Source: an uncultured Paracoccaceae bacterium (GTDB taxonomy: Bacteria; Pseudomonadota; Alphaproteobacteria; Rhodobacterales; Rhodobacteraceae). Taken from it: DNA of 64,000 nucleotides. Shown piece by piece: positions 17,096 to 26,449 of this stretch. Within the stretch, counting starts at the first letter, position 1. Each line of letters starts with the position of its first letter. The notes under the pieces are model-generated. The model saw only the letters and a program-made list of their open reading frames with translations, was not told the DNA's origin and ran no database searches. The position numbers and the translations under genes are program-made. Where the stretch lies: positions 62,001-126,000 of the forward strand of contig CAKZOU010000032.1 of NCBI GenBank assembly GCA_937138255.1, written 5' to 3'.

Positions 17096-18331
17096 CTAAA
17101 AACGCGCAGGCGAGAAAGCCCCAATCGACAGGTTGGGGCTGCGCCCTTCCGCCAGATCGGTGACGATCCGCCCTGTGATCCCGCCAAGTGTCAGGCCAAG
17201 ATGTTGATGCCCGTAGGCAAGGATGATCCGGTCGGACGCAGGCGAGGGGCCGATCACCGGGAGCGAATCCGGGAAGGTTGGCCGAAATCCCATCCATTCC
17301 TCGACCGGCCCATCAAGCGGCCCCCAAAGCTCGGCCCCGCGGCGGGCGATATAGGCAAGGCGGCGGCGGTTCATCGGCGCGCCGATGCGGTTGATCTCGA
17401 CCGTGCCGGCCAGGCGCAGGCCGCCATCGGTGGGCGTGGTATAAAAGCCGCCCTCGTTCCAGCCCACAGGGCGCGAGATCTTGCCCCCGTGGTTCTTGTA
17501 GACAAGGTGATAGCCGCGCTCAGTCTCCAGCGGCAGGCGCTCTGCGCCACTGCCCTTGACGGTCTTGGAATGCGCGCCGGCCGTGATGACCACCCGACCT
17601 GCACTGAGCGTTTCCTGCCCGAGATGAACGGTCACACCGTCGCCGCGCGGTTCGGTCCGCTCGACGGCGCTTTGCCGCCATGTGCCGCCAAGGTCGAGGA
17701 ACCGCTGATAGAGCCGCGTGACAAAGGCTTGCGGATCGCGCAGGTGGCGGGCGCCGGTGAACCGCAGGCCGCGATAGGGGCGCAGGCGGATCGCCGGTTC
17801 AAGGTCGAGGATTTCGTCCGAGGAGAGTTCGGTGAAATCCACGCCGAGGCGTCGGCGCAGTTCGGTGCCTTCCTTCGATCCTTTCCAGCCGCTCTCGGTG
17901 GTCCAGATCGAGATCATGTCGTTCGCCACGACAAGGTCTTCCGCCCCCGCCGAGGCGATCAGCGGGTTGATCCCTGCGTCGGCGTGCGAGAGGAGGCCGG
18001 CGAGCGAGGCGGCGATGTGTTCGACCTTCGGGGCGCGGCAGTTATTGAGGAAAGACAGCATCCAGCGCGGGTGGGTAATCGCGTGCCAGTAGTTGATCGA
18101 CAGGGGGCTGTCGGCGCTTGCAAGGAGATAGGGCAGGCCGGTGATCACCGAGGGCGAATTGACCGGCAGGCAGGCATAGATCGCCAGCGTGCAGGCATTG
18201 CCATAGCTCGCGCCCGAGCCCGGAAGGTTGGGATCACACAGGAGCGTCTTGAGGCCGCGCTCCTGCGCCCAGAGGGCCGAAGAGACGCCGACGATGCCTG
18301 CGCCCACGACCACCAGATCAAAATCGTTCAT
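17096..18331 (-). CDS. FAD-dependent oxidoreductase, D-amino-acid dehydrogenase (DadA)-like
   Basis: A 411-aa DAO-family flavoenzyme. It has the N-terminal VVGAGIVGVSSALWAQERG dinucleotide fold, GASYGNACTLA (isoalloxazine region) and a C-terminal GHQHLGLTLGGITGRIVTDL. It likely dehydrogenates a D-amino acid or N-substituted amino acid, passing electrons to the respiratory chain. Start chosen at ATG 18331, which has GGGCGGA upstream; an in-frame TTG at 18340 is possible. Convergent with the SDR gene and divergent from the next FAD gene. Confidence 0.8.
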   Translation of the reverse strand: MNDFDLVVVGAGIVGVSSALWAQERGLKTLLCDPNLPGSGASYGNACTLAIYACLPVNSPSVITGLPYLLASADSPLSINYWHAITHPRWMLSFLNNCRAPKVEHIAASLAGLLSHADAGINPLIASAGAEDLVVANDMISIWTTESGWKGSKEGTELRRRLGVDFTELSSDEILDLEPAIRLRPYRGLRFTGARHLRDPQAFVTRLYQRFLDLGGTWRQSAVERTEPRGDGVTVHLGQETLSAGRVVITAGAHSKTVKGSGAERLPLETERGYHLVYKNHGGKISRPVGWNEGGFYTTPTDGGLRLAGTVEINRIGAPMNRRRLAYIARRGAELWGPLDGPVEEWMGFRPTFPDSLPVIGPSPASDRIILAYGHQHLGLTLGGITGRIVTDLAEGRSPNLSIGAFSPARF

Positions 18332-18486
18332 TCCGCCCAACCGTTTGATTCCACGTCTTGCCTGCCCGTCAGATGGCCTTTGCTGTGGGCCAGCGTCAAT
18401 CCCGACAGCGACATGCAGAATGGATTTGCCGCCTTCCTCCGGCTCGCCTAGGCTCTGGCCGAAACTCCTGCCGACAGGTGGCCCCG

Positions 18487-19770
18487 ATGCTTCTCAAACC
18501 TTATTGGACCGACGGTCTGCCGCCTGCCTCCGGCCTTGCCGAGACATTGCCTGCCAAGGTCGATGTGCTGGTCGTGGGCTCTGGCTACACTGGCCTCAAC
18601 GCCGCCATCGAAACCGCCCGCGGCGGGCGCACGACGCTCGTTGTCGATGCGGGCGATCCCGGCCATGGCTGCTCGACCCGCAATGGCGGGCAGGTGGGCA
18701 CGTCGATCAAACCCTCGCTGGCGAGCCTGACACAGAAATACGGAGCCGAGCGGGCGGCGGCGATCCGGGGCGAGGGGATGACGGCGCTTGAGTGGATTGG
18801 CGAGCGGATCGAGGCCGAGGGGATCGACTGCGATTTCCGCCGCACGGGGCGGTTTCACGCGGCGCATTCGGCGGCCAAGTTCGAGGGGTTGGCCGCTGAT
18901 GTGCCGGGCCTGCGGAAAGAAGGGATCGAGGTCGAGGTCGTCACCCGCGCCGACCAGCGCCGCGAGATCGGCACCGATGGCTATTACGGCGGCCTCGTCT
19001 ACCCCCGCCACGCCCAGCTTCAGCCCGCGAAATATCATCGCGGCCTTTTGAACGCGGCTCTCGGGGCAGGGGCGATGGTCGCGGGGCAGGCCGCTGTCAC
19101 AGCGATCCGGCGCGAGGGGCAGGAGTTCGTCGCGCAAACCGCCAAAGGCCAAGTCCGCGCCCGCGATGTGATCGTGGCGACGAACGGCTATACCGGCCCG
19201 TTCTCGGGCTGGCACAGGAGGCGGGTGATCCCCATCGGCAGCTATATCATCGCCACCGAGGAGCTGCCGAAGGAGCTGATCTCCGGCCTCTTCCCCACCG
19301 ACCGCGTGATCACCGATACCCGCAAGGTCGTCTGCTATTACCGCACCAGCCCCGATGGGCGGCGCGTGGTCTTTGGGGGCCGCGTCTCGGCCTATGAGAC
19401 CGAGGCGGCGCTCTCAAGTCCCGCGCTCTACGAGAATATGTGCACGCTCTTCCCCGAACTGCGCGGCGCAAGGATCACCCATTCGTGGAGCGGCACGGTC
19501 GCCTATACCTTCGACGAGCTCGCCCATATCGGCGTGCATGACGGCATCCATTATTCGATGGGCTATTGTGGTTCGGGCGTCTCGACGGCGAGCTATTTCG
19601 GGATGCGGCTGGGGCAGAAGGTCTTGGGGCGCAAAGAGGGGCAAACGGCCTTTGATGGGCTGAGTTTCCCGACGCGGCCCTTCTACAGCGGCAAGCCGTG
19701 GTTCCTTCCGGCGACGGTTGCCTGGTATCGCTGGCAAGACGAGCGCGATGCGCGGGCGAACCGCGGCTAG
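18487..19770 (+). CDS. FAD-dependent oxidoreductase, PuuB/OrdL-like
   Basis: A 427-aa DAO-superfamily protein with VLVVGSGYTGLNAAIETARGG at residue 20, CSTRNGGQVG, and a C-terminal GIHYSMGYCGSGVSTA block. These are features of gamma-glutamylputrescine oxidase and related amine oxidases (PuuB/OrdL). It probably oxidises a primary or secondary amine delivered by the Pot-like importer. ATG 18487 is preceded by AGGTGG. Divergent from the DadA-like gene (155 bp between starts) and convergent, with 4 bp overlap, to the crotonase gene. Confidence 0.8.
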   Translation: MLLKPYWTDGLPPASGLAETLPAKVDVLVVGSGYTGLNAAIETARGGRTTLVVDAGDPGHGCSTRNGGQVGTSIKPSLASLTQKYGAERAAAIRGEGMTALEWIGERIEAEGIDCDFRRTGRFHAAHSAAKFEGLAADVPGLRKEGIEVEVVTRADQRREIGTDGYYGGLVYPRHAQLQPAKYHRGLLNAALGAGAMVAGQAAVTAIRREGQEFVAQTAKGQVRARDVIVATNGYTGPFSGWHRRRVIPIGSYIIATEELPKELISGLFPTDRVITDTRKVVCYYRTSPDGRRVVFGGRVSAYETEAALSSPALYENMCTLFPELRGARITHSWSGTVAYTFDELAHIGVHDGIHYSMGYCGSGVSTASYFGMRLGQKVLGRKEGQTAFDGLSFPTRPFYSGKPWFLPATVAWYRWQDERDARANRG

Positions 19771-20609
19771 AGACTGGCGGGGGGCAAAAGGTCGGCAAAC
19801 TCGGCCTTCTGCTTGGCCATGCGGGCTTGGATAGCCTTCATCATGTCTTCGGGGCGGAGCGCTCCGGCATTCCAGAGCGCTATCTGCTCAAGGCTGTTAG
19901 CCACGGAATGATCGCGGGCATAGGTGATGGCACGTTTGATCCCTGCGATGGCGAGGGGCGATTTGGCGGCGATCTCGCGGGCGAGGGTGAGGGCTGCGGT
20001 AAGGGTCGCTTCGGGGCTGTCGTGCACCGAATTCACAAAACCCCAGCCGCGCGCCTCTTCGGCGGTGAAGCGGCGGCCGGTATAGGCCAGCTCCCGCACG
20101 ATGCCCAATGGCATGAGGTGCGGCAGGCGCTGGAGCGTGCCGACATCCGCCGCCATGCCGATCTCGATTTCCTCGATGCCGAAGCGGGCGTCAACGCTCG
20201 CGAGCCGGATATCGCAGGCGCAGGCGAGATCGACGCCACCACCGAGGCAGACGCCGTGGACGGCGGCGATCACCGGCACGCGCAGCTCTTCGAGCGAGGT
20301 GAGAGCGGCCTGAAACCGCCGGATCAACCCGTAAAGCGCCTCGGCGCCGCGGCCCGGTTCGGCGGCGGTGAGGCCGAGGATGTTCTGAAAGGCCGCAAGG
20401 TCGATCCCGCCGCTGAAATGCTTGCCCCGCCCCGAGAGGACGACAACGCGCACCGACGGGTCTTTGCCCAGCTCGCCCGCAAGGCGCGGCAGGTCGGCCC
20501 AGAACTCGGGCGACATGGCGTTGGCCTTGTCGCCTCGGTTCATCTCGAGATGGGCGACGCCGCCCTCGATGGAGAGGGCGAAGAAGGAGCTGTCATAACG
20601 GTCGGGCAT
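19767..20609 (-). CDS. Enoyl-CoA hydratase/isomerase family protein (dienoyl-CoA isomerase-like)
   Basis: A 280-aa crotonase. GKHFSGGIDL and VHGVCLGGGVDLACACDIRLAS form the CoA-binding and oxyanion-hole regions. GIEEIEIGMAADVGTLQRLP resembles the active-site segment of delta3,5-delta2,4-dienoyl-CoA isomerases (ECH1), with its acidic residues present. It probably acts in beta-oxidation of unsaturated acyl-CoAs; the link to the neighbouring amine oxidases is unclear. It follows the dimethylglycine-dehydrogenase-like gene on the same strand by 73 bp. Confidence 0.8.
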   Translation of the reverse strand: MPDRYDSSFFALSIEGGVAHLEMNRGDKANAMSPEFWADLPRLAGELGKDPSVRVVVLSGRGKHFSGGIDLAAFQNILGLTAAEPGRGAEALYGLIRRFQAALTSLEELRVPVIAAVHGVCLGGGVDLACACDIRLASVDARFGIEEIEIGMAADVGTLQRLPHLMPLGIVRELAYTGRRFTAEEARGWGFVNSVHDSPEATLTAALTLAREIAAKSPLAIAGIKRAITYARDHSVANSLEQIALWNAGALRPEDMMKAIQARMAKQKAEFADLLPPASL

Positions 20610-20682
20610 GGGGGCCTCCGGTCAAGGTGGCACCAGTTTGGCGGAAGCGCAGGCCCCCGCCAAGCCCGACGCGACGGAAGCC

Positions 20683-23142
20683 TCAGGCGCGGACCTTTTC
20701 CATCGCCGGATCGTAGAGGGGCTTGAGCGAGGCTGTCGCGGGCACGATTTTGTCGGCAACCTGCACCATCCAGTCGCCGCTGGCGACGATCTCGGCCGTC
20801 ACCGGCCCGTCGAGCGTGACAAAACCGATCCCCACCGCGCCGCCGAGGCTGTGGCCATAGGCGCCGACCTGAAGATGGCCGACCTCCTTGCCATCGAGAT
20901 AGACGATCTCGTTGCCGTAAAGAAGCGGCTCGGGGTCGTTCAGAAGGAATTGCAGCATCCTGTTCGAGGGCGTCCCCTTCGCCTTGATCGCGGCCAGCGC
21001 GTCGCGGCCGATAAAGCCCGAGGGCTTGTCGAGCTTTACCGCAAAGCCAAGCCCCGCCTCGATCGGGTTGTCGGTGTTGTCTACATCAAGGCCGAAATCG
21101 CGATAGGCCTTTTCTAGCCGCAGCGAGGCGAGGGTCTGCATCCCCGCAAGGCGCAGGCCGAAGGGTTTGCCCGCCTCCATCAGCTGATCGAAAAGCTGCA
21201 CCGCGCCGTAGGAGGGCACCAGAAGCTCCCAGCCCAACTCGCCCACGAAGGTCACCCGCATGGCGAGGAGGTTGTAATAGCCGACGTCGATTTCCTTGGC
21301 GGTCATGAAGGGGAAGGCCTCGTTCGACAGGTCTGCCGAGGAGAGCGTGCTCAGAAGATCGCGGGCGCGGGGGCCGTGGATGTTGATCTGGGTGAGGCCG
21401 GGGGTGGCGTCGGTGATCGTGACAAACTCGCCCGCCGCGATGTGGCGGCGCATCCGCATCTCGGTATGGCCGTGCGAGTTTTCGCCCACCACCACCAGAT
21501 ATTTCTCGGCCCGCAGGCGCGTCACCGTCAGGTCGGCCTCGAAGCCGCCCTTCTCGTTGACCCAAGCGGTATAGACCACGCGGCCCGGCTCGACATCGAC
21601 CTCGTTGCAGCTGAGGCGGTTGAGCAGGGCGCAGGCGTCCGGCCCCTCGACCCAGAACTTGGACATGACCGACATATCCATCAGGACCACATCCTCGCGC
21701 GCGGCGCGGTGCTCTTCGGTGTGCCAATTCCACCAGTTCTGGCGGTGCCAGCTATAGCGCTCGATCTTCGCTTCCTCGGGCGAGGGGGCGAACCAGTCGG
21801 GCATCTCCCAGCCGTGGCTTTCCGAGAAATAGGCGCCATGCGCGGCGAGCCGGTCATGCAGGACCGAGCGCTTGAGGTCGCGGGCGGTGTGATAGCCTTC
21901 GTTGTGGAAATGCTGGCCAAACATCTTGCCCAAAAGCTCGGTCCCACGGTCGCGCCGGAAGGCGGGGGTGGCGACGTGTTTGGAGAAACGGTTGACGTTG
22001 ATCGAGGTGACATCGACCGGCGGCACCCCGTCGACGATCCAATGCGCCAAGACCTTGCCGGTGCCCGCGCCGTTGAGGATGCCGAGCGAGTTCATGCCGC
22101 AGGCTACGAAACAGTTCCTCAGTTCCGGCGTCTCGCCAACGAGCGGCGCAAGATCGGGGGTAAAGCTTTCGGGGCCGCAGAAAAGCTTGCGCACGCCATA
22201 ATCCATCGCCATCGGCACGCGGCTATAGGCTTTTTCGAGATGCGGGCCGACGCGATCCCAATCGGGTTCGATCTCGGCGAAGGAGAAATCCTCGGGGATG
22301 CCTTCGATCTTCCAAGGTGCGGCACCCGGCTCGAAAAGGCCGAGCATCAGACCGCCCACCTCTTCGCGGTAGTAGGTGTAGGTTGACGGGTCTTCGATCA
22401 CCGGAAGATTGCGGCTGAGATCGGGGATCTTGTCGGTGATGAGGTAATAATGCTCGGCCGCCTGAAGCGGCAGGTTGATGCCCGCCTTCGCGCCCAGTTG
22501 CCGCGACCACATTCCGCCGCAGATCACTACGTTCTCGGCGGTGATGATCTGGCCATCGGCGGTGCGAACGCCCGTGGCGCGGCCGTTCTTGGCCATGATC
22601 TCGACCACGGGGGTATTCTCGAAAATCCGTGCCCCACCCATCCGCGCGCCCTTGGCGACCGACATGGTCACATCGACCGGATTGGCCCGCCCGTCCTTGG
22701 CCGTGTAGAAGCCCGCGAGCACGTTGGAGAGATCGCCGATCGGGAAGAGATCCTGCGTTTCCTTCTGGGAAATCTCGACAATGTCGATCCCCATCCGGCG
22801 CATGAAGGGGGCGACGCGGCGCATCTCGTGCAGGCGCTCTTCGTTGGTGGCCAGCTGGATATAGCCCACATCGCGGAAACCGGTCGGAACGCCGGTTTCC
22901 TTCTCGATTTCCGAATAGAGGCGGCGCCCCTCGAGATAGATCTCGCATTCGGCCTCGGATTTCAGAAGGCCTCCGACGATCAGGCCCGCTGCGTGCCATG
23001 TGGTGCCCGAGGTGAGCCTGTCGCGTTCCAGAACCACCACGTCGCTCATACCGAGCTTGGTCAGCTGATAGGCCGTGTTGCAGCCGATAGAGCCGCCGCC
23101 GATGATGACGGTCTGGGCGTGGGTGGGCAGGGTCTGGGACAT
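20683..23142 (-). CDS. Dimethylglycine/sarcosine dehydrogenase-like flavoprotein (DAO + GcvT domains)
   Basis: An 819-aa two-domain enzyme. Residues 1-400 form a DAO domain with IIGGGSIGCNTAYQL and the motif SGTTWHAAGL, whose W49-H50 matches the covalent FAD histidine of dimethylglycine and sarcosine dehydrogenases. Residues about 430-819 form an aminomethyltransferase (GcvT) domain that hands the released one-carbon unit to tetrahydrofolate. It therefore demethylates an N-methylated amino acid, probably from betaine breakdown or a related osmolyte. Divergent from a BetI-like TetR gene, with an operator-like palindrome between them. Confidence 0.85.
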   Translation of the reverse strand: MSQTLPTHAQTVIIGGGSIGCNTAYQLTKLGMSDVVVLERDRLTSGTTWHAAGLIVGGLLKSEAECEIYLEGRRLYSEIEKETGVPTGFRDVGYIQLATNEERLHEMRRVAPFMRRMGIDIVEISQKETQDLFPIGDLSNVLAGFYTAKDGRANPVDVTMSVAKGARMGGARIFENTPVVEIMAKNGRATGVRTADGQIITAENVVICGGMWSRQLGAKAGINLPLQAAEHYYLITDKIPDLSRNLPVIEDPSTYTYYREEVGGLMLGLFEPGAAPWKIEGIPEDFSFAEIEPDWDRVGPHLEKAYSRVPMAMDYGVRKLFCGPESFTPDLAPLVGETPELRNCFVACGMNSLGILNGAGTGKVLAHWIVDGVPPVDVTSINVNRFSKHVATPAFRRDRGTELLGKMFGQHFHNEGYHTARDLKRSVLHDRLAAHGAYFSESHGWEMPDWFAPSPEEAKIERYSWHRQNWWNWHTEEHRAAREDVVLMDMSVMSKFWVEGPDACALLNRLSCNEVDVEPGRVVYTAWVNEKGGFEADLTVTRLRAEKYLVVVGENSHGHTEMRMRRHIAAGEFVTITDATPGLTQINIHGPRARDLLSTLSSADLSNEAFPFMTAKEIDVGYYNLLAMRVTFVGELGWELLVPSYGAVQLFDQLMEAGKPFGLRLAGMQTLASLRLEKAYRDFGLDVDNTDNPIEAGLGFAVKLDKPSGFIGRDALAAIKAKGTPSNRMLQFLLNDPEPLLYGNEIVYLDGKEVGHLQVGAYGHSLGGAVGIGFVTLDGPVTAEIVASGDWMVQVADKIVPATASLKPLYDPAMEKVRA

Positions 23143-23209
23143 GAGAATCTCCGGTCGAAATCTGGGCGCTGCGCCAGTGTGGGTTGACCGCGCGGCGAAT
23201 ACAACCCAT

Positions 23210-23227
23210 TGATTGAAAGTTCATTCA
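23210..23227. promoter_or_regulatory. Putative TetR/BetI-type operator
   Basis: TGATTGAAAGTTCATTCA matches at 16 of 18 positions the perfect palindrome at 62366-62383, which also lies in front of a BetI-like gene. It lies in the intergenic region between the dimethylglycine-dehydrogenase-like gene and the TetR gene, where it can control both promoters. The left arm carries the two mismatches. Confidence 0.55.
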
Positions 23228-23242
23228 GTCGAAAGGGCGGCA

Positions 23243-23887
23243 ATGCCTTCTGAAAATGGAAAGACTGCGCGCACCGCCCCGCCGGAGGAGCGGCGAAAGC
23301 AGCTGATCGATGCGACGATCGAGGTGATAGGCGAGGCGGGGATCTCCGGCGCCACCTTGCCGGAAATTACCCGCAGGGCAGGGCTGTCCATGGGCCTTGC
23401 CAATTTTCATTTCGGCAGCAAAGACGGGCTTATCCGCGCCGTGCTCATTTCACTTGCGGAAGAGCACCGGGATATGTGGAAGGTGCAGGCGGGGCGGTCT
23501 GATCTTTCCCCCGCCGGCAAGATCGGCGCCATCATCGACGCGCAGTTTCACCCCCGAATCTGCAACCGGCGCAAGCTGGCCGTCTGGTTCGCCTTTTTCG
23601 GCAACCCCATGCACCGCAAATTCTATCAGGCGACGGCCACCGGAATCGATGACGAGCGGATGGATGTCGTGACAGATCTCTGTGCCGTCATCATTTCCGA
23701 TGGGGATTTCAGCGGGGTCGACGCCCGCGATGTGGCTGCCACGCTCGAGGGGCTTTTCGACGGGCTTTGGCTCAATATCCTGATGTATCCCGACCTGTTC
23801 TCGGCGGATGGCGCGAAAGCCAAGGTCGTTGCCTATCTCGCTGCAATTTTTCCGGCCCATTTCGGCGGGCATCAGGTCTCGGGATAG
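23243..23887 (+). CDS. TetR-family regulator, BetI-like
   Basis: A 214-aa repressor with N-terminal TetR helix-turn-helix (about residues 15-60, ITRRAGLSMGLANFHFGSKDGL) and the BetI-type ligand domain signature RRKLAVWFAFFG. In choline/betaine systems BetI responds to choline; the ligand here is more likely a methylated amine handled by the adjacent demethylase. I chose ATG 23243 because AAAGGGCGG lies just upstream; in-frame TTG 23213 would run through the operator. Its 3' end overlaps the Na/Pi transporter gene by 16 bp, tail to tail. Confidence 0.85.
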   Translation: MPSENGKTARTAPPEERRKQLIDATIEVIGEAGISGATLPEITRRAGLSMGLANFHFGSKDGLIRAVLISLAEEHRDMWKVQAGRSDLSPAGKIGAIIDAQFHPRICNRRKLAVWFAFFGNPMHRKFYQATATGIDDERMDVVTDLCAVIISDGDFSGVDARDVAATLEGLFDGLWLNILMYPDLFSADGAKAKVVAYLAAIFPAHFGGHQVSG

Positions 23888-25551
23888 GTCTCGTCCATGC
23901 GCGTGATCAGCCGGGTATCAAGAAGCTGCCCCTCGCGGAACAGGATCGGATAGGCGATCGAGGCGATCTGCGAGTTGATTTCCTTGAGGGCGTGCGCGGT
24001 TTCGAGATGCACATCACTCGATTCAAGGCTGGTGGTTTCCCCGGCACTCAGGCGGCGCAGGTGTTTCTTGCGTGTGGCACGATGCAAAACGCGCATCTCG
24101 TCTTTTTCGGAAAGAAGAAGTCGAGCGCTTTCGGGATCGTTCGAGACAAGAACGCGGGCGGCAAGATCAAGGTTATGCATGACCCGCGCGTGCATTACGG
24201 CCAACTCTTTCAGACCCTCTTCAGAAAAGGCTATGTTCTTGTCGTTCTTCTCGGCAGCGAGTGCCGTTAGCCCCTTGGCCACGATGTCGCCCGCTGCCTC
24301 AAGAGCGATGGCAAACTCCAGAAGCTCGCGCAGCTCCTTTTCCTCGGCCTTCGACATCTTCTCGACACCGATCCCCGAAGCATAGCGGCGGATGCCGTCA
24401 AACGCCTCGTTGACGATCAGATCCCTTGCCCGGATCGCCTGCATCCGGCGCTTGTCATAGCTGGAATAAAGCTCCATCGCGGGCGCGACCATCTCCTCGA
24501 CGACCTGCTCCATCCTCAGAACTTCGCGGCGCATCGAGGCGAGCGCTGCGGCGGGGCGGTGCTGAACGGCGGGGTCCAGAAAGCTGCGATGATGGCTGGG
24601 AGAGGTCGGGCCTTCTTCGGGCGGGTCGGGCAAGAGCGATCTGAGCGGGCTTTCGAGCCTTGGGGCCAACGGCAGTCCGATCAGAAGGACCGCCACGTTA
24701 AAGCCGATGTGGACAAGGATCAGCTCTTGCGCGGGAGGCAGGGCTTGCGGAAAGACATCAATCGCTGCGAGGTTGAGGATCAAGACAGCAAGAACCGCCG
24801 CCGATCCGCGCAGGGCCAGATTGGCAACTGGGATGCGCCGCCCCGCGGGCTCCATGTCGCGCGAAAGCCAGACCGGGATCAGGGCTGAGCCGAGGTTGGC
24901 CCCAAGAAGCAGCGAAATGCCCGCCCCGAGCGGCAAGGCGCCAATCGCGACGACAGTCACGCACATCAGGATCGCCGCAACCGACGAATGCATGACGAAT
25001 GCAAGGGCCGCGCCGGCGATGAAGGCAGTGATGAAATCCTTTTCAAGATAAGCCGAAAGCGCTGGCAGAACGCCGCTGTCGCGGATCGGCTCCATCGTTT
25101 CGCGCAGGAACCGCAGGGCCACCAAGATAAAGGCGATGCCGAGGATGATCCGGCCCGCCTGTTTGAAGCTGCGCTTTTCCGTCTTGAGAAACAGGAAGCC
25201 GCCGACCGCCATGAGAAGGGGGGCCAGAGCGTCGAGTTTGAGCGACAGGATCTGGATCAGAAGTGCCGAGCCAAGATCAGCCCCCAGCGCCGCGGCGAGG
25301 CCCGTGCCAAAGGCAAGCCCTCCGGCCCCGGCAAACCCTGCGACCAAAAGGGCCACGGCGGCCGAGCTTTGCAAGATGATCGCCAGCAAAAGGCCCAGCG
25401 CCGCGGTTTGCAGGCGCGGGCGAGGGGCTGTCACCATGTCTTTGAAGGCCGAGCCAAAGGCGCGCTCGATCCCCGTGCGGACCATCCGGACAGCGAAGAG
25501 CAACAGCATCGTTGCGCCTGCCAATTGAACAAGGAATGTCAGGATTGCCAT
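23872..25551 (-). CDS. Na/Pi-cotransporter family protein with PhoU-like tail (candidate phosphate exporter)
   Basis: A 559-aa membrane protein. Its N-terminal half carries the inverted repeat of the NptA/YjbB family with the QSSAAVALL and MHSSVAAIL motifs. The C-terminal ~220 residues are hydrophilic and helical, like PhoU. The bacterial relative YjbB exports phosphate. It is the last gene of the phosphonate-catabolic strand run, 6 bp after the deoR-type gene, so removal of phosphate released by PhnA is a plausible job. Import of phosphate cannot be excluded from sequence. Confidence 0.82.
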   Translation of the reverse strand: MAILTFLVQLAGATMLLLFAVRMVRTGIERAFGSAFKDMVTAPRPRLQTAALGLLLAIILQSSAAVALLVAGFAGAGGLAFGTGLAAALGADLGSALLIQILSLKLDALAPLLMAVGGFLFLKTEKRSFKQAGRIILGIAFILVALRFLRETMEPIRDSGVLPALSAYLEKDFITAFIAGAALAFVMHSSVAAILMCVTVVAIGALPLGAGISLLLGANLGSALIPVWLSRDMEPAGRRIPVANLALRGSAAVLAVLILNLAAIDVFPQALPPAQELILVHIGFNVAVLLIGLPLAPRLESPLRSLLPDPPEEGPTSPSHHRSFLDPAVQHRPAAALASMRREVLRMEQVVEEMVAPAMELYSSYDKRRMQAIRARDLIVNEAFDGIRRYASGIGVEKMSKAEEKELRELLEFAIALEAAGDIVAKGLTALAAEKNDKNIAFSEEGLKELAVMHARVMHNLDLAARVLVSNDPESARLLLSEKDEMRVLHRATRKKHLRRLSAGETTSLESSDVHLETAHALKEINSQIASIAYPILFREGQLLDTRLITRMDETYPET

Positions 25552-25557
25552 TGGCCC

Positions 25558-26355
25558 TTACTTCCGCTCTTTCGCGCCGGCGACGACGAGTTCGATTTCC
25601 CATTCACTGAGCCGCTTTTCGAAAACCTGCCGCGGCGTCTTGTCGGTCACCAAAACGTCGATGCTCTCCGCAGGACAGGCCACGAAAGGCGCGGGTTGGC
25701 CGAATTTGCTGTGATCGGCAACGACAATGCGCCGCTTGGCGCGGGAAACGACCGCGCGGGCCAGATCGGCCTCGGCCGCGCCCGCCAGAAGGAAGCCGCT
25801 GCTTGCGTCGATCCCGTCGATGCTCAGGATGGCGGTATCGATGTGGAACTTTCCGATATAGGAGATGGTCGATGTCCCGAACGCGCCCAATTCCACCTCG
25901 CGCAGCTCGCCCCCCGCTAGATAGACACGGTTGCCGTTGCGCCCGACAAGCGCTTGCGCCGGCGTCAGCGCATTGGTGATCACCGTCAGATCGCGGTGAT
26001 CCATAAGCCTTTCGGCCACAAAGGCGGTAGTCGAGCCCACATCAAGAAAGACCGACGAACCATTGGGGATCATCGCCGCCGCCTGAGTGGCGATCCGGCT
26101 CTTTTCTTCCGCGTGTTTCCCGAGCCGGGCGGCGAAAGGCGACAAGGCATCCTTGTTGGTGAGATAGACCCCACCATGTACCCGCTGCAAAAGCCCCGAT
26201 TTGGCCAGCGCTTTCACTGTCCGTCGGATCGTCTCTTCCGAGACGACAAGCGCCTCGGCAAGTGCGGCGGTCCGGGCCGAGCCGCCGAGGCTGCGCAGGG
26301 TCTCGAGTAGCTCGACCTCGCGGTGGGTGGAGTGGGGCTCTGCGATCTTGACCAA
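25558..26355 (-). CDS. DeoR-family transcriptional regulator
   Basis: A 265-aa regulator. The N-terminal winged helix (LLETLRSLGGSARTAALAEALVVSEETIRRTVKAL) is followed by the DeoR effector domain with VFLDVGSTTAFVAERL and VADHSKFGQPAPF. Effectors are usually phosphorylated metabolites. I start it at TTG 26355, which has GGAAGGAG 6 nt upstream; ATG 26394 is in frame but lacks such a site. It lies inside the phosphonate run, 94 bp downstream of the EamA gene, and probably regulates it or the Na/Pi gene. Confidence 0.82.
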   Translation of the reverse strand: MVKIAEPHSTHREVELLETLRSLGGSARTAALAEALVVSEETIRRTVKALAKSGLLQRVHGGVYLTNKDALSPFAARLGKHAEEKSRIATQAAAMIPNGSSVFLDVGSTTAFVAERLMDHRDLTVITNALTPAQALVGRNGNRVYLAGGELREVELGAFGTSTISYIGKFHIDTAILSIDGIDASSGFLLAGAAEADLARAVVSRAKRRIVVADHSKFGQPAPFVACPAESIDVLVTDKTPRQVFEKRLSEWEIELVVAGAKERK

Positions 26356-26449
26356 CGGGTGCTCCTTCCCCCCTAGAACACACCCAAACCCCACGATTGT
26401 CCAGAGATGCCCGCGTGGTGGCGCGTAAATTTATGGGAATATGTGGGTT

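Noticed and set aside
20683-23142. Separate GcvT (aminomethyltransferase) gene
   Set aside because: The GcvT-like part is continuous with an N-terminal DAO domain in one open frame, as in dimethylglycine/sarcosine dehydrogenases.
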